Shown: in pieces, positions 24,548 to 33,774 of the stretch
Layout of the letters: each line of letters starts with the position of its first letter
How positions within the stretch are numbered: position 1 is the first letter of the stretch
Assembly: GCF_900177665.1 (NCBI RefSeq)
Contig: NZ_FXAW01000008.1
Span: 62,001 to 126,000 of the forward strand
Origin: Marivirga sericea
Lineage (GTDB): Bacteria > Bacteroidota > Bacteroidia > Cytophagales > Cyclobacteriaceae
Direction: 5' to 3'
DNA: 64,000 nucleotides
Program-made: the position numbers and the translations under genes
Notes under the pieces: generated by a model
Database searches by the model: none
Told to the model about the DNA's origin: nothing
What the model saw: only the letters and a program-made list of their open reading frames with translations

Positions 24548-27061
24548 ATGAAAAAACTTTATTTTGTACTTATTTTACTGTTCACCAGTTTTATGAGCTT
24601 TGGTCAAACAGATTGTTCGACCGCTGTTCCCATAACAGAAGGTACCCAAACCCAACCGGCAACTCCAAATGATAATTACTATTGGTATGAGTTTACAATG
24701 CCATCATCTGGAGGTAAATTAAAAATTGGGTCACCAGATGGAACGAGGGTTGAACTTAACAGTAGCTGCACAGGATTCACGAATACTTTATATGTTCAAA
24801 GTTTTGGAGATCTGCTATATTATGATGCTGAACCAAATGAAGTTATCCTGATTGAAGTTGAGGCTGGTAATACTGAAAGCTTTGAATGGACGGTAGAAGT
24901 CCTAGATTTTGTAACTGGTGAATTATGTTCTACAGCTGTTGAAGCAGTAGAAGGTACTAATAATATGCCTTTAGAAGGAGGTGGCCAATATTGGTACACT
25001 TTCACAATGCCCGATGTTGAAAATGATATAGTGTATTTTATTTTACCAGATTTTAACTTTTCTGATATTAAAGTATTTGAAGGCGACTGTAGTAACCTTA
25101 CAAATGAGAGAAATATTTTAGCTAGTTCAAATTTGGGCAATTCAAATTTTATTGCAAATCAACAATACTTTATAAAAATTGAAATTAGTGGTCAAAGTAG
25201 TTTTGATTGGACAATTGAAATTCCAGAAACCGGGGAGAGATGTTCAGTTGCTAAGACCGCTATTGTTGGGACAAACACTTTGCCAGCAACTGATTTAGAA
25301 CCTTATTGGTTTAAATATACTACGCCAGCTGATGTAGCAGGAAAAAAATTACAAGCCAACGTAAAAGAAGGTGTTGAAATGATCCTTACGAAAAATGGTT
25401 GTGGATCAAGCTCAATTGTGCAAGAAAGAGACAGTTCTGTTTTTGCTTTGGATTTAGAAGCTGAAACTGACTATTATTTTAGGTTTAATAATATTGAGGG
25501 CGGTGATTTTGATTGGGAATTATTATTAACAGAACCTGATGCTGGAGACCAATGCAGTGATCCAATCGTAGCGGAAGAGGGGCAACAATCAGCAGATTTC
25601 ACACCACAATGGTTTAGTTTTACAGCTACTGAGGCAGCCACTTATGAAATTTCATCTGAAGCCGAGACTAGTGATAAAGGAACAGTTTTGAAAATTTATG
25701 ATAGTTGTGAAGGGACTATTCGAGCAGAGAATAATCCAAGTGGATATTCTTCCAAAGCAAAAATAAGTTTAGAGTTACAACAAGATGAGACCATATTGCT
25801 ATTATGGGAGTCAGATCAATTTAATACCCAAGATGGATTTACTTGGACTGTATATAACACCTCTAGACAACAAATAACATTTAATCCTATACCTGAAAAA
25901 ACCTTTGGAGATGATGATTTTGAATTATCTGCCTTTTCAACTTCAGGGCTAAATATAAGCTATAATTCTAGTAATACAGATGTAGCTTCAATTGAAGGCT
26001 CGATTGTAACTATTAATGGAGCTGGAAAAACTGTCATAACAGCTTCTCAAGAAGGAAATGTTGATAATAGTGCAGCTATTCCCGTTGAACGATCTTTAGT
26101 AGTCAATAAAGCTGAACAGGAAGTCAGCATTACAGCAATTGTTGAAAAGTTCACAACCGATGCGCCTTTTGAGGTAGAGGCAAGTTCGACTAGTGAGCTT
26201 GCATTAACTTATGAAGTGAGCGGTCCTGCGACAATTGAAGGATCTACTATCAGCTTAGATGGAACCACAGGAACGGTGGAAGTGACCGCAAGCCAAGCAG
26301 GTAATGATAATTACAATTCTGCTTCAGAGACAATCAGTTTCGAAGTGACCGAAGACCCATGTTTAGATTTTGCAGCTAGTGCTACTGCCGCTAATGTAAA
26401 TTGCGCAGGAGAAGCAGATGGGACAATCACAGTTGAAACTACAGCAGGAACTGCTCCATTTACTTATAGTTTAGCTGGAGCAGAAGGAATAGAAAGCAAT
26501 GAGTTTACTGAATTGACAGCGGGAGAGTATACGATTGAAGTAACAGATGCAAATGGCTGTACTGCTACCACCTCTGCTACTATCTCTAGTCCTGATGCTT
26601 TGGAAATTACAGCGGAAGTGGAGAATAGCAACAGCATTTTAGGAAATGGGAGTATAGCATTGACGGTGACAGGCGGAACAGCAGACTATACTTACAGTTG
26701 GAGCAATGGAGCCGAAACAGCATCAATCAGCGAACTGGAAGTAGGAGAATATACGGTAACTGTAACAGATGCCAATGACTGTAGTATCGAAGAAAGCTTT
26801 ACGATTGGTGGTGTTACAGCTAATGAAGAAGCCTTGTCGAACGCCATTACGATCTTCCCTAATCCGGCAAAAGACATCGTTCAATTGCAGCATAGCGAAA
26901 AAGCGAAAAGCTTGAAGCTGTATGATGCAACAGGAAAGTTGTTAAATGAGATCTCTACAGAAGGAAGCAGAACTGAATTTAATGTAAGTCAGTTGCCTTC
27001 AGGTTTGTACTTCATCAAACAAGATGGAGCCTCTCCGATCTACAGATTTGTAAAAGAATAA
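24548..27061 (+). CDS. T9SS-secreted adhesin-like protein with PPC-like and SprB repeats
   Basis: An 837-aa protein from ATG 24548, where MKKLYFVLILLFTSFMSFGQ is a clean signal peptide; the frame opens further upstream at 24476. Four tandem units of about 100 aa begin near residues 21, 127, 231 and 335 with C-S-x-A...G-T...P...YWYxFTxP, like pre-peptidase C-terminal sandwiches. An Ig-like pair (about 440-600) and two SprB repeats (about 604-745; NCAGEADGTITVE, YSWSNGAETASI) follow. The last 70 residues are a type A T9SS tail (IFPNPAKDIVQLQ...LPSGLYFIK). It should be exported across the outer membrane and displayed or released. No catalytic motif. Confidence 0.8.
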   Translation: MKKLYFVLILLFTSFMSFGQTDCSTAVPITEGTQTQPATPNDNYYWYEFTMPSSGGKLKIGSPDGTRVELNSSCTGFTNTLYVQSFGDLLYYDAEPNEVILIEVEAGNTESFEWTVEVLDFVTGELCSTAVEAVEGTNNMPLEGGGQYWYTFTMPDVENDIVYFILPDFNFSDIKVFEGDCSNLTNERNILASSNLGNSNFIANQQYFIKIEISGQSSFDWTIEIPETGERCSVAKTAIVGTNTLPATDLEPYWFKYTTPADVAGKKLQANVKEGVEMILTKNGCGSSSIVQERDSSVFALDLEAETDYYFRFNNIEGGDFDWELLLTEPDAGDQCSDPIVAEEGQQSADFTPQWFSFTATEAATYEISSEAETSDKGTVLKIYDSCEGTIRAENNPSGYSSKAKISLELQQDETILLLWESDQFNTQDGFTWTVYNTSRQQITFNPIPEKTFGDDDFELSAFSTSGLNISYNSSNTDVASIEGSIVTINGAGKTVITASQEGNVDNSAAIPVERSLVVNKAEQEVSITAIVEKFTTDAPFEVEASSTSELALTYEVSGPATIEGSTISLDGTTGTVEVTASQAGNDNYNSASETISFEVTEDPCLDFAASATAANVNCAGEADGTITVETTAGTAPFTYSLAGAEGIESNEFTELTAGEYTIEVTDANGCTATTSATISSPDALEITAEVENSNSILGNGSIALTVTGGTADYTYSWSNGAETASISELEVGEYTVTVTDANDCSIEESFTIGGVTANEEALSNAITIFPNPAKDIVQLQHSEKAKSLKLYDATGKLLNEISTEGSRTEFNVSQLPSGLYFIKQDGASPIYRFVKE

Positions 27062-27070
27062 TTGAATTAG

Positions 27071-27110
27071 AATCAGGGCAGATCTTTTCAAACTTCTGCC
27101 TTGATTCCTT
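27071..27110 (+). terminator. Hairpin between the T9SS protein and lipocalin-like genes
   Basis: A 12-bp stem AATCAGGGCAGA (27071-27082) with TCTGCCTTGATT (27095-27106), one G-T, loop of 12 nt, followed by CCTTTAAAAAA. The T run is short, so it may reduce and not end transcription into the next gene. Confidence 0.55.
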
Positions 27111-27144
27111 TAAAAAATATAGAACCAACATTAAAATCAAAGAG

Positions 27145-27561
27145 ATGAAGAATATATTAAAATATACAGGTTTTCTGGCTTTAATGGCCATCATCATAGC
27201 CTCTTGCAAAGGAAAAGATGATCCGAAACCAGATGAAGATACACAAGCAGCTATAATTGAAGCACTGCAAGGCACCTGGACGGCCAGTGAAGTAAGAAAA
27301 GATCAAACGGTGATCTCAGATTTTGCTGATTTCAGCATTACGCTATCGGATAAGAATTATACTACCCAAAATGGGAGTCCTGTATGGCCGGAAAGCGGTA
27401 GCTATGACTTTGAAACTGCCGAAACAGAGGATGAGTTTCTTAGACAAGACGGAAGATTATTTACTGCTAATGTAAATAATGGGTCTTTAACAGTAGTGAT
27501 CATTTATGAAGAGGAAACTGGCAGAGGAGAATATGGGACTTACGAGTTTGTGATGGAATAA
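27145..27561 (+). CDS. Lipocalin-like lipoprotein
   Basis: A 138-aa protein with lipobox IIIASC (Cys at residue 21) and a short charged linker (KGKDDPKPDED). The domain begins with LQGTWTASEVRKDQ, the typical opening of the small lipocalin-like proteins of Bacteroidota, and ends GRGEYGTYEFVME. It probably binds a small hydrophobic ligand or acts as a partner of the T9SS protein just upstream (84 bp). A decayed relative of its C-terminus follows the next T9SS gene at 31059-31169, so a pairing of T9SS protein with lipocalin seems to have been duplicated. Confidence 0.7.
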   Translation: MKNILKYTGFLALMAIIIASCKGKDDPKPDEDTQAAIIEALQGTWTASEVRKDQTVISDFADFSITLSDKNYTTQNGSPVWPESGSYDFETAETEDEFLRQDGRLFTANVNNGSLTVVIIYEEETGRGEYGTYEFVME

Positions 27562-27595
27562 TCATTCGCAAATTCAGATTAAACTAACTACTATC

Positions 27596-27630
27596 AAAGG
27601 CATCCGCTCACTAGCGGATGCTTTTTTTTT
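27596..27630 (+). terminator. Intrinsic terminator
   Basis: GCATCCGCT (27600-27608) pairs with AGCGGATGC (27613-27621), loop CACT, followed by nine T. It is a strong terminator closing the T9SS/lipocalin unit. Confidence 0.9.
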
Positions 27631-27873
27631 GATAGCCCGCCAGTCAAAAGCTACAAGATGCAGGATAGAGTTAATAGTAGTAGATAAGATTCTGATGCGG
27701 AGAAAATGTTTGTAATATTTCGTAATTCTGTCACTATCAACAAGGTAATCTTCGGAGAACAAGAAAATTCTTACATGTATTCTACTAGCTTTCATCGAAA
27801 ACAGAATGTCATACTCTTAATAAGCTATTATTTTGCTTAACTTTATGTATAGAATTAATGCTTAAATGCTCTC

Positions 27874-30800
27874 ATGAAGGAATTGTATCTTTTACTCCTT
27901 TCACTTTTCATTAGCGGATCTGTTTTTTCACAGGCTCCGCAGCAGCGTAAATGTGCTGCTCAAACTTTGCATGATTATCAAATGGATCATGACCCATTGT
28001 ACAAAAATCGCTATAAGCAGATTCAAAGAAATACAAAAGCCTTTCAGGAAATACAAAAATCTTTCAGGAGTACAGCCTCTACTACCGTAAGAGAAATTCC
28101 TGTCTACGTACACATTATATATGATGAAAATGTTCCTGAACAAAATCTAAGTAACGCTCAAATTGAATCACAAATTGAAGTGTTAAATGAAGACTTCAGG
28201 GCTTTAAACACGGATGTTGCTGATGTTCCGACCGAATTTGAAAGTTTAGTATCCGATTATCAATTGATTTTTACCTTGGAAGGTATTAGCAGAAAATCTT
28301 CAACTGTAGTAGAATGGGATACCGATAACAAAATGAAAAGTACCGCAACTGGAGGAGTTGATGCTATTACGCCTGAAACGCACTTAAATATTTGGGTTTG
28401 TAAAATTTCTGGTGATATTTTGGGATATGCTCAGTTTCCTGGAGGCTCTCTTCCAACAGATGGAGTTGTTGTGGGACCTAATTTCTTTGGTAGTTCTGAT
28501 TATGATACTGATCCTTCAAATCCTTTTTATTTAAGTTCGCCTTATGATAAAGGAAGAACTACTACGCACGAAATCGGGCACTACTTAAACTTAAGACACA
28601 TTTGGGGGGACGGAGGTTGTAGTGTAGACGATGGAGTAGGCGATACTCCTCTTGCAGCCGATTCGAACGGGGGATGTCCCTCTTATCCTTCAAAATCATG
28701 TGCTGAAAACACCGAATTCACTAGTGATATGTTCATGAATTACATGGATTATACAAATGATGCTTGCATGTTTATGTTTTCAGAAGGGCAAAAAACGAGG
28801 TCTTATGCATTATTTGAACCGGGTGGTTTCAGAGAAAATCTTGGAATAGTTCAGGATGGTTGCTCTTTATCAGCACCTACAAACTTGTCTTTGTCCGGTA
28901 GAAGTACCAATTCTTTAAGCTTAGTTTGGGATGCAGTTGCAGAAGCGAATAGTTATGACGTTTGGGTTAACGGCATAGTGAGTAATACGCTCAGTAATTC
29001 TATTGACTTAATTGATTTAGCAGAAGGGAATACATATACTATAAAAGTGACTGCAAAATGTAGTGAAGGTGGTATTGGAGCGTATTCAGAAGCAGTTTCT
29101 TTTAATACTTTAGGGTGCTATAGTAGTCCTCTTACATTTACGCTCAATACTGATAAATATGGTGACGAAACTTCATGGGTTCTGTCCTTGGATGGAGTTG
29201 TGGTTCAGACTGATTCAATAACTTATGGTAATGAAACTACCTATACTGAAAATTTTGATTTTGAGGATGGTAATTATACTTTTGAAATCAAGGATTCCTT
29301 TGGAGACGGGATATGCTGCGGTGAAGGGAACGGCTCGTACACTATTACCGATGCTGATGGTAGGATCATAAAATCAGGTGGAGAATTTGAGTTTAGTGAA
29401 ACCGTAAGTTTTTGTGTGGGAGTACTTGAAACTGTAGATTGTGAAAATACCATGAATGCTTCACTAGGTATCAATACCGTTGTTTCAGCTCCTGCTGTAT
29501 ATGAATTTAAAGCAATGGAAAATAGTGAATATATTATAAGCTCAGTTGGTCTAACAACAGTAGATACTGATTTAAATATTTACAGCGATTGCAATACCAT
29601 CATTGCGGAAAATGATAATGCAGAGAGTTTACAATCAGAAATTAGAACGATTTTAGAGGCGGGTCAAATTATTTATATTCAGTGGAACGATACTCATAGT
29701 ACTGACGGGTTTGACTGGTCCGTTTCTTCCGGAAAAAATTTGCAGTCAATTACTTGGGATGTACTATCAGATAAAAAAGTGAATGACCTGCCTTTTGAAT
29801 TGAAGGCTACTGCTTCCAGCAATTTAGAGGTTTCCTATTCATCTTCAAATTTGCAGGTGGTTACAGTAAATGGTAAAATTGCTACTATTATCGGGGCTGG
29901 CGAGGCTACAATAACTGCAATTCAAGAGGGGAATGAAGATTTTTTAGCGGCACCTGTTGCTCAAAAAGTATTAGTAGTTAGTAAAGTAGATCAGATTATT
30001 AATATTTCTTCGATTCCTAACAAATATACTACTGATCACGATTTTGAATTCGAAGCAGAAGTCTCAAGCGGTCTTGACCTCACTTATGAAGTTTCAGGTC
30101 CTGCCAAACTTAATGGAACTACTATTAGTTTGGAAGGAACGATTGGAGAAGTGACCTTAACTGCCGTGCAAGTAGGAAATGAAGTGTTTAAAGCAGCCAC
30201 AACTTCAACCTCCTTCCAGGTGACGAAAGATCCTTGTTTAGACTTTGTTGTTTCAGAGCTTATCACATCAGACATAAATTGCTTTGGTGGACAGGATGGT
30301 TCAATTGAAGTAATGGTATCGGGTGGTATAGAACCCTACACGTATAGTCTAAATGGAAGTGCCTTTGGCGAAAATAATACCTGGGAGGGTTTATTAGAAG
30401 GAGAATACAGTTTAGTAATAATGGATGATAGCAGTTGTGTTTTGTCAACCACTGCTACCATTAAGAGTCCAACCGCTTTGGTAGTTGACGAAAAGGTGAC
30501 CAATAGTAGCTCTGTTGCAGGAAACGGAGCGATAGATTTAACGGTCTCTGGAGGAACTAAAGACTACGCTTACGACTGGAACACAGGAGCCAATACTTCT
30601 TCAATAGAAAATCTTGAAACAGGTATTTACTCCGTTATTGTAACAGATGGGAATGGATGCAGTGTAGAAGAAAGTTTTGAGGTGGGAGGAGTGACTTCAA
30701 CTGATCATGAAAAAGATGACGATTTTATTATTTATCCAAATCCAGCAGAGAATGTGATTCGCATTCTGCACAATGCGGATTCGGATTACTTAAATATTTA

Positions 30801-30939
30801 TAGTGTCAAGGGGGTGATAGTGAAATCTACAACTATCATTGGAGAATCAACTGAAATTGATGTTAGTAATTTATCTTCAGGTCTATACTTTATTCGCCTA
30901 AATCAGACAGGCAGTATGCAGAAATTTATTAAAGAATAA
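27874..30939 (+). CDS. T9SS-secreted M43-family metalloprotease
   Basis: A 1021-aa protein. Signal peptide (MKELYLLLLSLFISGSVFSQ), then a pappalysin/cytophagalysin-type zinc peptidase (about 70-330) with HEIGHYLNLRH at residues 232-242 (three His ligands and catalytic Glu233) and Met-turn MNYMDY at about 291. A fibronectin III domain follows (about 337-412), then a GDGICC-type Ca-binding sandwich (about 415-515), a PPC-like unit, Ig-like units, two SprB repeats (from about 787) and a type A T9SS tail (IIYPNPAENVIRILH...LSSGLYFIRLN). The C-terminal 400 residues parallel those of the preceding T9SS protein. Probably digests extracellular protein. Confidence 0.88.
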   Translation: MKELYLLLLSLFISGSVFSQAPQQRKCAAQTLHDYQMDHDPLYKNRYKQIQRNTKAFQEIQKSFRSTASTTVREIPVYVHIIYDENVPEQNLSNAQIESQIEVLNEDFRALNTDVADVPTEFESLVSDYQLIFTLEGISRKSSTVVEWDTDNKMKSTATGGVDAITPETHLNIWVCKISGDILGYAQFPGGSLPTDGVVVGPNFFGSSDYDTDPSNPFYLSSPYDKGRTTTHEIGHYLNLRHIWGDGGCSVDDGVGDTPLAADSNGGCPSYPSKSCAENTEFTSDMFMNYMDYTNDACMFMFSEGQKTRSYALFEPGGFRENLGIVQDGCSLSAPTNLSLSGRSTNSLSLVWDAVAEANSYDVWVNGIVSNTLSNSIDLIDLAEGNTYTIKVTAKCSEGGIGAYSEAVSFNTLGCYSSPLTFTLNTDKYGDETSWVLSLDGVVVQTDSITYGNETTYTENFDFEDGNYTFEIKDSFGDGICCGEGNGSYTITDADGRIIKSGGEFEFSETVSFCVGVLETVDCENTMNASLGINTVVSAPAVYEFKAMENSEYIISSVGLTTVDTDLNIYSDCNTIIAENDNAESLQSEIRTILEAGQIIYIQWNDTHSTDGFDWSVSSGKNLQSITWDVLSDKKVNDLPFELKATASSNLEVSYSSSNLQVVTVNGKIATIIGAGEATITAIQEGNEDFLAAPVAQKVLVVSKVDQIINISSIPNKYTTDHDFEFEAEVSSGLDLTYEVSGPAKLNGTTISLEGTIGEVTLTAVQVGNEVFKAATTSTSFQVTKDPCLDFVVSELITSDINCFGGQDGSIEVMVSGGIEPYTYSLNGSAFGENNTWEGLLEGEYSLVIMDDSSCVLSTTATIKSPTALVVDEKVTNSSSVAGNGAIDLTVSGGTKDYAYDWNTGANTSSIENLETGIYSVIVTDGNGCSVEESFEVGGVTSTDHEKDDDFIIYPNPAENVIRILHNADSDYLNIYSVKGVIVKSTTIIGESTEIDVSNLSSGLYFIRLNQTGSMQKFIKE

Positions 30940-30978
30940 GTGTGCATTTTATTTCTAGTACAGAATGTATTTGTTTTC

Positions 30979-31009
30979 AAAGATCCCTGCTTAGAAACAG
31001 GGGCTTTTT
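30979..31009 (+). terminator. Intrinsic terminator after the M43 protease gene
   Basis: AAAG-AT-CCCTG (30979-30989) pairs with CAGGG-G-CTTT (30998-31007) around a loop of eight, with T residues to 31009. It lies 40 bp after the stop codon. Confidence 0.7.
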
Positions 31010-31058
31010 CAGGAAATCTAAGAAAATTCGGGAGATAGAAGCTTACTCTCCGCTTTAA

Positions 31059-31169
31059 TCAAGAGCTTTACTCAACAATGAAAGGCTGAGCATCATCATC
31101 GTCTATCATGAAGAAATTAGACGGGGTGAGTTTGGTACATATGAGTTTAGACTGAATAGAAGAAGCTAG
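31059..31169 (+). pseudogene. Remnant of a second lipocalin-like lipoprotein gene
   Basis: This frame, open from the stop at 31056-31058 to TAG 31167-31169, reads ...NERLSIIIVYHEEIRRGEF then GTYEF. It aligns with the C-terminus of the lipocalin-like lipoprotein at 27145-27561 (NNGSLTVVIIYEEETGRGEY, GTYEF). No start codon, signal peptide or N-terminal domain remains upstream. The remnant is in the same position relative to a T9SS gene as the intact copy. The rest of 30940-31299 holds only terminators. Confidence 0.65.
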
Positions 31170-31206
31170 CAATAGCCCACGTTTAGGTAGTGGTTTTTCA
31201 GGAGCC

Positions 31207-31231
31207 CCTGTAGCAATACAGGTTTTTTTTT
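31207..31231 (+). terminator. Intrinsic terminator downstream of the lipocalin remnant
   Basis: CCTGTA (31207-31212) pairs with TACAGG (31217-31222), loop GCAA, followed by nine T. It is presumably the original terminator of the decayed lipoprotein gene. Confidence 0.7.
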
Positions 31232-31240
31232 GTAGGTAAA

Positions 31241-31268
31241 AAAAGACTGCTATTGCTAACAGTCTTTT
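31241..31268 (-). terminator. Intrinsic terminator of the TonB receptor unit
   Basis: AAAAGACTG (31241-31249) pairs with CAGTCTTTT (31260-31268). On the minus strand the T run (complement of the A tract at 31238-31244) follows the stem, 32 bp after the TonB gene stop. Confidence 0.75.
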
Positions 31269-31299
31269 AAGGTGAAGGTTGGTTGTAATGATTTAAATA

Positions 31300-33753
31300 T
31301 TACTTCTTACTTCCAATCGGAGGTAAGTTCATTTTGAATTCAAAGTTGAATAACCTTCCAATGAAAGGGGAGGCTGTGAACTCTCTAAATTCTGAATCAA
31401 ATAGATTGGTTACCTGCCCTGAAACAGTGAATTTATCATTGATTCTATAACCTAAACTCACATCAACATTCACAAAGCCTCCCAATGGTCCGTAATTCCA
31501 AGTGTCTGTACTTCTGGCATCCTCTACAATCGGAGTTCCTCTGTAGGTTAAATCCTGCGTTTCTGCTGCTATTTGGAAACTGGAGAAGTAATCGTATTCC
31601 TCTACCCATCTAGTGAAGATAGTACCGAAAAATTTGCTTCCTGAGTATGTTAGTCCAAAGCCTGCTCTGTTATTTGGTGAGTTCACCAATACATCCAGTT
31701 TATTGACGACTCCATCGTTATTGAAATCATTTTCCATATTGTCTTCATCAACCGAATAATCGAAAAAGGAGTAGTTGAAATTCAAGCTTAAGCTATTGCT
31801 TAAAGCATAATTAAGGCCTAAATCAAAACCGTAAGTGTCTATTTCTCCAAAATTGATATAGGTGGCAACCAATCCGCCATATGCCCCATAACCTGATTGT
31901 ACTTCCTCAATGGGTTGGTCACCTCTCTGTGTAGCTACCCCGACCACTGTAACTGGACTCAAAAAGTCTTTGGACATGTTGTAATAAGCATTAGCATCAA
32001 AGTATAGCTTTTTAGTAACTTTACCTTTGTACCCTAATTCTATAGTCTGAATTTGTTCTACTCTTTGAGGTGCCACTGTGCTTCCATCAGCTAAAGTAAA
32101 GCCTTCCGCATTTCCCAAAATCAAACCGCTGAACAAATCACCATACATATTTAAGATGGTTGGAGCCGCTATACCTTTGCTGTAAGTCAACCTTGCAGCA
32201 CCGTTTTTAAATGATTTTACAATTCCTCCCTTAGGCACGAAATTGAATTCATAAATTTGATGGTAGTCACCTCTGGCAGCTCCTGTTAGTTTAAATCCAT
32301 TTCCTAATTTATAATCCAACTGCGTATAGAATCCAATCTGGTTGATGGTGATATAATCATTCTCATCTTCGTCTAAAAGGTAGGTTCCATGGCTATTTGC
32401 CATATCACGTTGGAATTGAGAACCTACTACTATATTCAAATCACCGATGCTGTTGTTGTGTTGAATTTCGGCATTTATTCTTCTTGAATCATCTACGAAT
32501 AGTGCTCCTGTTTCGTAAGAAAAATCTCCTCTTGCTTCAGCATCGCTTAATCCTGCATCGATTCCGCTGTAGTAGCGTTTAGTCCTATCGTCAATTGAGT
32601 AGGTTGAATCTGTTTTACTAGTGGTGTAATAAGCTTGTGCAAACCATTTATCTGATATGAATTTCAAAGTGTAATGGTTAATTCTCCAATCTTTAATTTG
32701 ATTTCTCCCAACATTTGTAGGTGCTAAATAAGTACTGCTGCTGCCACCCCAAGTAGCTACTAACTCCGCATTATCTGCAACTTCATATACCATTGAAGCA
32801 TTTCCTTTTAAAAATTCAAAGTCATTATCTAATTCTAGTTCTTCCTCTGCAGATTTATAGATATTGCCTTCGCTGTCAATTCTATTGACGTAAACTGAAT
32901 CTGTAAATTCAAACTCAGTTCCTCTTGTATATTCTCCTGATATTCTAAAAGATAGTTTATCGTTGATTTTTTGTGCATGTCTTAGTCTGCCGGTAAACAT
33001 GTTTTGATTGCCAGCTCCCAAAGCGAAGGTTGTCCCTTCTGATGTTCTTGGGTCTTTCATGATAGTATTTACCAAACCGTTGTGTGCATTCGGCCCGTAA
33101 AGTGCCGCATTTGGTCCTAATATGACTTCTACTCTGTCAATATCTTCTTTTATAAAAGTAGAAAGTGGACCCAAAGGAAGCCCTGTTGCAATTAGCGTTG
33201 CAAATCTACCATCATTAACTTGCAAGTTTTTAGCATTAAAATTGCTATTAAAACCTCTTATGTTAACGCCTGTTCCGATTACACCAGATCTAACAAATTC
33301 AACTCCTTTTACTCGAGAAAGTAGCTCGCCTGCATTAAAAGAAGGGAGCTCATTAATTTGTCTTGAGTCAATTACTTGGATAGTAGCAGGAGTTTCAGTG
33401 ATTTTTTCAGCTCTTCTGGTGCCAGAAACTACTACCTGATCAGATAGATATACCAAGGAGGGGGTCATCGTAATGGTTCCTAGATCTGAACTGCCACTAG
33501 TCTCTTTTTTTATGGTTTCAAACCCAATAAAACTAAAAACTAAGGTTGGATTTGATACGGAAGTTTTTAGTTCGAATGTTCCATCCGTTCTTGTCGAGAC
33601 TCCTTCTTGAGTTCCTTCAATCATAACATTAACTCCGGGAAGTGGATCTTTGGTGTCTCCGTCCATTACTTTTCCAGTAATGGTTTGCTGTGCATAACTA
33701 ATATTTGCCCAAAAAAGGCAAATACTAATTCCTATTGTAATTATCGTTTTCAT
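31300..33753 (-). CDS. TonB-dependent receptor
   Basis: An 817-aa outer-membrane transporter. Signal peptide, then a carboxypeptidase-D-like sandwich (about 22-105: ITGKVMDGDTKDPLPGVNV), a plug domain (about 120-230: ETPATIQVIDSRQINELPSF, VNIRGFN, VEVILGPNAALYGPNAHNGL), and a 22-strand barrel to the C-terminus. There is no SusD partner, so it is not a SusCD glycan system; siderophore, vitamin or peptide uptake is possible. An alpha/beta-hydrolase gene lies 21 bp upstream on the same strand and is probably co-transcribed, which hints at uptake followed by hydrolysis of an ester-type ligand (inference). Confidence 0.9.
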   Translation of the reverse strand: MKTIITIGISICLFWANISYAQQTITGKVMDGDTKDPLPGVNVMIEGTQEGVSTRTDGTFELKTSVSNPTLVFSFIGFETIKKETSGSSDLGTITMTPSLVYLSDQVVVSGTRRAEKITETPATIQVIDSRQINELPSFNAGELLSRVKGVEFVRSGVIGTGVNIRGFNSNFNAKNLQVNDGRFATLIATGLPLGPLSTFIKEDIDRVEVILGPNAALYGPNAHNGLVNTIMKDPRTSEGTTFALGAGNQNMFTGRLRHAQKINDKLSFRISGEYTRGTEFEFTDSVYVNRIDSEGNIYKSAEEELELDNDFEFLKGNASMVYEVADNAELVATWGGSSSTYLAPTNVGRNQIKDWRINHYTLKFISDKWFAQAYYTTSKTDSTYSIDDRTKRYYSGIDAGLSDAEARGDFSYETGALFVDDSRRINAEIQHNNSIGDLNIVVGSQFQRDMANSHGTYLLDEDENDYITINQIGFYTQLDYKLGNGFKLTGAARGDYHQIYEFNFVPKGGIVKSFKNGAARLTYSKGIAAPTILNMYGDLFSGLILGNAEGFTLADGSTVAPQRVEQIQTIELGYKGKVTKKLYFDANAYYNMSKDFLSPVTVVGVATQRGDQPIEEVQSGYGAYGGLVATYINFGEIDTYGFDLGLNYALSNSLSLNFNYSFFDYSVDEDNMENDFNNDGVVNKLDVLVNSPNNRAGFGLTYSGSKFFGTIFTRWVEEYDYFSSFQIAAETQDLTYRGTPIVEDARSTDTWNYGPLGGFVNVDVSLGYRINDKFTVSGQVTNLFDSEFREFTASPFIGRLFNFEFKMNLPPIGSKK

Positions 33754-33774
33754 AGTAGTTGTATATTAAGTGGT

